A stretch of 15,947 nt of DNA from positions 1 to 15,947 of the forward strand of contig CAMPGU010000069.1 in the NCBI GenBank assembly GCA_946885645.1. Direction: 5' to 3'. Origin of the DNA: an uncultured Haloferula sp. GTDB taxonomy: Bacteria; Verrucomicrobiota; Verrucomicrobiae; Verrucomicrobiales; Akkermansiaceae. The notes beneath the pieces are model-generated. The model did no database searches. It worked only from the letters and a program-made list of their open reading frames with translations, and had not been told where the DNA came from. This document shows, in pieces, positions 12,502 to 15,947 of the stretch. The position numbers and the translations under genes were made by a program. Numbering within the stretch: the first letter of the stretch is position 1; every line of letters begins with the position of its first letter.

Positions 12502-14106
12502 TCAGGGCAGCACCTCGCGGTAGCGAAAGTGCGCAAAGTCGGCATGGCGACGCCGCCCGCTGATATCTTGGCAGCACAGCCCGACGAAGGCACCGGTGAA
12601 GCCGAGATGGTTATAGTCATCGGATAGGATCGCGCCGTTGAGAACCGGCCCGATCCCGGTCCACCCGCTATCGGCCGCGGCATATTCGAACTGCAAGGCC
12701 GCACCCTTCAGGGTCAGGCGCATGCCGATGGCCCCGGTCTCCGGAACAGGCACGTCGTCCGCCAGCAGCTCATTGCTCTTTGCCGCGTCGGTGGCGATGA
12801 TGTTCAGCGTACGGCCAAGTTTTTCATCGTGGCTGAGGCGCAGGTAGTAGTGGTTCTCCGTGTCGTAGTAAGCGATCAGACCGGCCATCTGTTGGAAAGT
12901 CTCCGGTTCAAATTCGACGGAGGTCTCCGCGCTGATGTCGAGGGACTGAACGCGGCGAGCGATGAGGCTCTGGCGGAACACACTGACCGTGGGCTCCATG
13001 CCCTTCAGCCGCAGATAGCCGGGGCGTTCTGTTAGGCTGAGCCAGTCCTCCGTGACCGGTTGGCGCAGGCTTTGAAAATGAAGGTCGAGCTGCGGCGGGT
13101 CGAAATTCCCGTCCCACTCGGCCTCGGTGAAGGGTGCCACGGAAAGACCGGCAGGGCCTTTGGTGTTGACGGTGGGAATCATGCCGCCCTGTTCGAGGTA
13201 GAGCCAATCGTCCGCGTCCCAGACGCATTTCTGGATCGCGGTCTCACGACCCAAGGTGCAGTGCTTGCCGTCGATCGGGCGACCGCAGAGGTGGGCCAGA
13301 AACCATTCACCCATCTGGGTCTCGACCAGCGACGCGTGACCCGCTTTCTGCAGCTCCGCTTCCTGGTGACCGTGGGAGCTGAGCAAGTGCTTCTGCGGAT
13401 GAAGTTCGTACGGGCCATCGATCGTCCGCGAGCGGGCGAAGGTCGCGGCGTGGGCATACTCGGTGCCTCCTTCCGCGGTGAGCAAGTAATACCACCCGTT
13501 GCGCTTGTAGAGGTGCGGGCCCTCGACCATGGCGCGCTCGGTTCCCCCGAAGATTTTCTTCACCGGCCCGATCAGCGTCTTCGTCTCCGGGCAGAACTCC
13601 TGGAGCAGGATTCCCGAGAACCTGTTGTTCCGCTTGCGGTGATCCCACTCCATGTTGAGGAACCATTTCCGGCCATCGTCGTCATGGAAGAGCGACGGGT
13701 CGAAGCCGCTGCCATTGAGGAAGACCGGTTCGGACCACGGGCCCTCGATTGAGGGTGCGGTGACGAGGTAGTTGTAGGCGATCTTGTAAGGATCGCGCTT
13801 CCAGTACTTCACATCGGTGTAGATCAGGTAAAAGATCCCCGCGGAGTGAGAGAGGCATGGCGCCCAGATGCCGCCGGAGTCGGGATTTCCCACCATGTCG
13901 AGCTGGCTGAGGCGGTCGAGCGGGCGCGTCAACAGCCGCCAGTTCACCAGATCGCGCGAGTGATGGATCTGCACCCCGGGAAACCATTCGAAGGTCGAGG
14001 TCGCGAGGTAATAGTCGTCAGCCACCCGCAGGATGGAGGGATCGGGATTGAATCCCTTCAGCACGGGATTCCGGATGATCGTGTTGGATGCGAGAGGCGC
14101 GGTCAT
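12502..14106 (-). CDS. xynB: Cytoplasmic GH43 (subfamily 11-like) beta-1,4-xylosidase
   Basis: A 534-residue enzyme without a signal peptide, so probably cytoplasmic. The N-terminal five-bladed propeller starts with NPVLKGFNPDPSI (general base Asp22) and continues with TFEWFPGVQIHHS, GFDPSLF (Asp136) and VEGPHLYK (general acid Glu195). It continues with HASLVETQMGEW and LGRETAIQK, and the C-terminal ~200 residues form the beta-sandwich typical of this group (FQQMAGLIAYYDTENHYYLRL). Length and order closely follow the Selenomonas ruminantium xylosidase as I recall it (about 538 residues). It releases xylose from xylobiose and short xylo-oligosaccharides, and such enzymes may also take arabinosides. 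The ATG at 14106 is preferred over an in-frame TTG two codons earlier because the family starts right before NPVLKG. The gene follows the regulator gene by 43 bp. Confidence 0.95.
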   Translation of the reverse strand: MTAPLASNTIIRNPVLKGFNPDPSILRVADDYYLATSTFEWFPGVQIHHSRDLVNWRLLTRPLDRLSQLDMVGNPDSGGIWAPCLSHSAGIFYLIYTDVKYWKRDPYKIAYNYLVTAPSIEGPWSEPVFLNGSGFDPSLFHDDDGRKWFLNMEWDHRKRNNRFSGILLQEFCPETKTLIGPVKKIFGGTERAMVEGPHLYKRNGWYYLLTAEGGTEYAHAATFARSRTIDGPYELHPQKHLLSSHGHQEAELQKAGHASLVETQMGEWFLAHLCGRPIDGKHCTLGRETAIQKCVWDADDWLYLEQGGMIPTVNTKGPAGLSVAPFTEAEWDGNFDPPQLDLHFQSLRQPVTEDWLSLTERPGYLRLKGMEPTVSVFRQSLIARRVQSLDISAETSVEFEPETFQQMAGLIAYYDTENHYYLRLSHDEKLGRTLNIIATDAAKSNELLADDVPVPETGAIGMRLTLKGAALQFEYAAADSGWTGIGPVLNGAILSDDYNHLGFTGAFVGLCCQDISGRRRHADFAHFRYREVLP

Positions 14107-14110
14107 GAGC

Positions 14111-14126
14111 AATGAAACGTTTTATT
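14111..14126. promoter_or_regulatory. Candidate LacI-family operator 4, before the GH43 start
   Basis: AATGAAACGTTTTATT is the most symmetric of the four sites along with operator 1: 7 of 8 half-site positions match around a central CG, including an AAACGTTT core. It lies in the 43-bp gap between the regulator gene and GH43, with its edge 5 bp from the ATG. That position suits a repressor that blocks elongation or occludes a promoter. I see no clear -35/-10 pair in the gap itself. Confidence 0.5.
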
Positions 14127-14149
14127 AAAAGGGCAAAAAAGAGATGAAT

Positions 14150-15193
14150 TCAAGTCGTCTGTCCGACAATCAGCGTTGGCCTGTAGGCGACGGACGGGAT
14201 GGCGGTTTCAGGACCGCCCTTGAATAATTCGAATGCCATTTCCGCCGCTTTTTTCCCCATCTCGTAGGCGGGTATGCGCATGGTGGTCAGGCGCTGCCAA
14301 GCGGAGAGCGCGGCGTAGTCGCCGTTGAAGCTGGCGATCGCGAGCGACTTGGGAACCCGGACGCCGCGGTCGTAGGCGGTGCGCCCGATGAGGTTCGCGA
14401 GGTCGTCGTCATAGGCAATTACCGCGTCGTGCTGGCGGATCAGGTTCCAATCCGCGGGGGTGAGTTCGACCTCCAGCCCGACGACCCCTCTTGTGGTGAC
14501 CGTGTGGCACGATACGGGCAGCTTCCCTTTGCGCATCGCCTTGCGATAGCCTGCTTCACGGTCGGGGGCGCTGTGGTGCATCTTCTTCACCGGCGCGCCC
14601 CCTTCGATATGGCGGTGAAGGAAGCCGATGCGCTGGTAACCCCTTTCGATGAGGTGGCGGGTGAGCTCCCCGGCCGCCCACTCGTCGTCCACATATACGG
14701 AGTTGGTCTCGTGGCGGTCGTTGAGGAAAATGACCGGCAGGCGGGCCGTCTGGACCCGCTCGTAGATCTGGTGGGCCAGCTCGCTGTAGCTCTCGATGAC
14801 CAGAGCGTCCAGGTTACGCTCGCTGAAGACCGTCGGCATCGCCTTCGAGATATCGTCGAGATCGGCCGGCAGGCGGATCAACGTGATGCGCGAGCCTTGG
14901 CCTTCGGCGACATCATGCACACCTGCCAGATAGCCGGTAGGCGAATTGACAAAAAGGCCTGTCTTGGCGGTGAAGTAGCCGATCGAATCGAAGCTGTTGG
15001 AGCGGATCGAGCGCGCGCCGGCATGCGGCTGGTAATTGAGCTCGCTGGCGACCCGCTTGACCCGCTCGACGGTTTCAGCCTGGAGCTTGATATTGGACCG
15101 TGGATGCGGGCGCAGCGCCTGCGACACCGCGGCCGTGCTGAGGCCGGCGGCCTGCGCGATATCCTTGATGGTCGCTCGTCGGGGTGGGGTCAT
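14150..15193 (-). CDS. LacI-family transcriptional regulator, probable xylan-locus regulator
   Basis: A 347-residue regulator. The N terminus has the LacI helix-turn-helix (ATIKDIAQAAGLSTAAVSQAL, residues ~7-27), followed by the hinge region with LNYQPHAGARSIRSN, where Ile takes the place of the more usual minor-groove Leu. The rest is a periplasmic-binding-like sensor domain: DALVIESYS, LPVIFLNDRHETNSVYVDDEW, GYQRIGFLH, DAVIAYDDDLANLIG and LTTMRIPAYEMG. The frame stays open upstream to about 15910, but that part overlaps the transporter; the ATG at 15193 is chosen because it lies just before the DNA-binding domain. It lies between a sugar symporter gene and a xylosidase gene on the same strand, so it probably responds to a xylose-containing sugar and controls both gene groups. 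Whether it represses or activates cannot be read from sequence. No sign of autoregulation was found in its own 74-bp upstream gap. Confidence 0.93.
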   Translation of the reverse strand: MTPPRRATIKDIAQAAGLSTAAVSQALRPHPRSNIKLQAETVERVKRVASELNYQPHAGARSIRSNSFDSIGYFTAKTGLFVNSPTGYLAGVHDVAEGQGSRITLIRLPADLDDISKAMPTVFSERNLDALVIESYSELAHQIYERVQTARLPVIFLNDRHETNSVYVDDEWAAGELTRHLIERGYQRIGFLHRHIEGGAPVKKMHHSAPDREAGYRKAMRKGKLPVSCHTVTTRGVVGLEVELTPADWNLIRQHDAVIAYDDDLANLIGRTAYDRGVRVPKSLAIASFNGDYAALSAWQRLTTMRIPAYEMGKKAAEMAFELFKGGPETAIPSVAYRPTLIVGQTT

Positions 15194-15267
15194 GGGCCGG
15201 TTTCCAACAGTGCGGGGGCTACCCCGTTGATGCTTCTCGTGACGACTCTTTGCAAGCCGCAAAACCC

Positions 15268-15947
15268 TCAGACGGAGGCGGCACCGCCCGCTGCCGCGGC
15301 CCGCCGGCGGGCCAGTTCGCCGGCCATCTCGAGGGTCGCGTGTTTGTTGAGCTTGTAGGCGGCGAGCAGGGCGGTGCAGGCGGCAAACATCACCCCCACC
15401 ACGAGACACGCGGTCACCCGGTAGCCATGCACGGCCTCGGGCGCTCCGGGCAGCTTGGTATCGTAGTGGAAGAAGCCCTCCATGATCCACAGGAACGAGG
15501 CCGATCCGAGGGCAAGCCCCGCTTTCAGGCAGAAGCCGATCGTCGCGAACACGGTACCGGTGAAACGGCGCCCGGTGGTCAACTCGGAGTAGTCCGCCAC
15601 GTCCGCGAACATCGCCCACACCAGCGGCACGGTCGGAGCATACACCATCGCCCCCAGGATGGTAAGTGCGATCATGCCGGTCACGTCGGTTGGCTTCAGC
15701 AGGTAAAAGGCGAACGTCATCACGGTGGAGAGCCCGAATCCCACGACCGCAACGGTCTTCTTCCCGAAGCGCCGCGCGAACGAGGCCGAAGCCATGATCA
15801 CCAGGATCGTCGTCAGGGTGCCGGTCATATTCGCGATGCTGTTGAAGACATCGGCCACGTTCGACGACGCGAGCTGGTCGCGTGTGCCGTGGACAATATA
15901 GCCGAGCCACTCCAGCATGCCGCCTGGCTTCGCCTCACCTGGTGCGA
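15268..15947 (-). CDS. GPH-family (MFS-like) sugar:cation symporter, C-terminal part
   Basis: The visible 225 residues are the C-terminal half of a membrane carrier; the frame continues without a stop past the right edge of the window, so the start is missing. Hydrophobic segments near TGTLTTILVIMASASF, VAVVGFGLSTVMTFAFYLL, GMIALTILGAMVYAPTVPL, VFATIGFCLKAGLALGSASF and ACLVVGVMFAACTALLAAY look like transmembrane helices. The loop WAMFADVADYSELTTGRRFTG carries the glycoside-pentoside-hexuronide signature (ADxxDYxExxTGxRxxG). Family members such as XynP, YicJ and MelB couple sugar uptake to H+ or Na+. Next to an intracellular xylosidase, xylobiose or other xylo-oligosaccharides are the likely cargo. 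The regulator gene starts 74 bp downstream on the same strand, so the three genes may be co-transcribed. Confidence 0.88.
   Translation of the reverse strand, partial: APGEAKPGGMLEWLGYIVHGTRDQLASSNVADVFNSIANMTGTLTTILVIMASASFARRFGKKTVAVVGFGLSTVMTFAFYLLKPTDVTGMIALTILGAMVYAPTVPLVWAMFADVADYSELTTGRRFTGTVFATIGFCLKAGLALGSASFLWIMEGFFHYDTKLPGAPEAVHGYRVTACLVVGVMFAACTALLAAYKLNKHATLEMAGELARRRAAAAGGAASV

Noticed and set aside
14150..15910. A 586-codon open frame on the minus strand that includes the regulator
   Set aside because: Only the part from 15193 has LacI-family sequence. The upstream part is Arg/Gly/His-rich shadow translation over the transporter gene in another frame.

Overview
The window is a GC-rich stretch that reads as chromosomal DNA of a Verrucomicrobiota bacterium (Luteolibacter/Haloferula-like; inferred from protein families, not from a marker gene). 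The pointers are a fused ThuA / PVC-type dehydrogenase / cytochrome c protein, a very large secreted protein with thrombospondin-type-3-like acidic repeats and a LamG domain, and start codons that mostly lack a Shine-Dalgarno sequence.

Layout. Positions 3-3902 (minus): a 1299-residue secreted repeat protein. Positions 3903-4579: a divergent regulatory interval. Positions 4580-12478 (plus): four tightly spaced genes, apparently one operon, encoding (i) a ThuA / PVC dehydrogenase / carbohydrate-binding-like / cytochrome c fusion, (ii) a CE1 esterase, (iii) a GH10 endo-xylanase and (iv) a sialate-O-acetylesterase-like SGNH esterase. All four carry signal peptides. Positions 12502-15947 (minus), convergent with that operon: a GPH-type sugar symporter (cut by the window end), a LacI-family regulator and a signal-less GH43 beta-xylosidase.

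Together this is a compact utilisation locus for decorated xylan. The exported esterases would remove acetyl or feruloyl groups, GH10 would cut the backbone outside the cytoplasm, the symporter would import xylo-oligosaccharides, and the cytoplasmic GH43 enzyme would finish them to xylose. The LacI protein is the obvious local regulator. Four AT-rich 16-bp sequences that vary around one palindrome with a central CG (consensus AATTAAACGTTTAATT) lie in the divergent interval, over the first codons of the plus operon, and directly before the GH43 start. They are good candidates for its operators.

The least understood parts are the multidomain oxidoreductase that heads the xylan operon and the large repeat protein divergent from it. 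No RNA genes, insertion sequences, CRISPR arrays or phage genes were seen.
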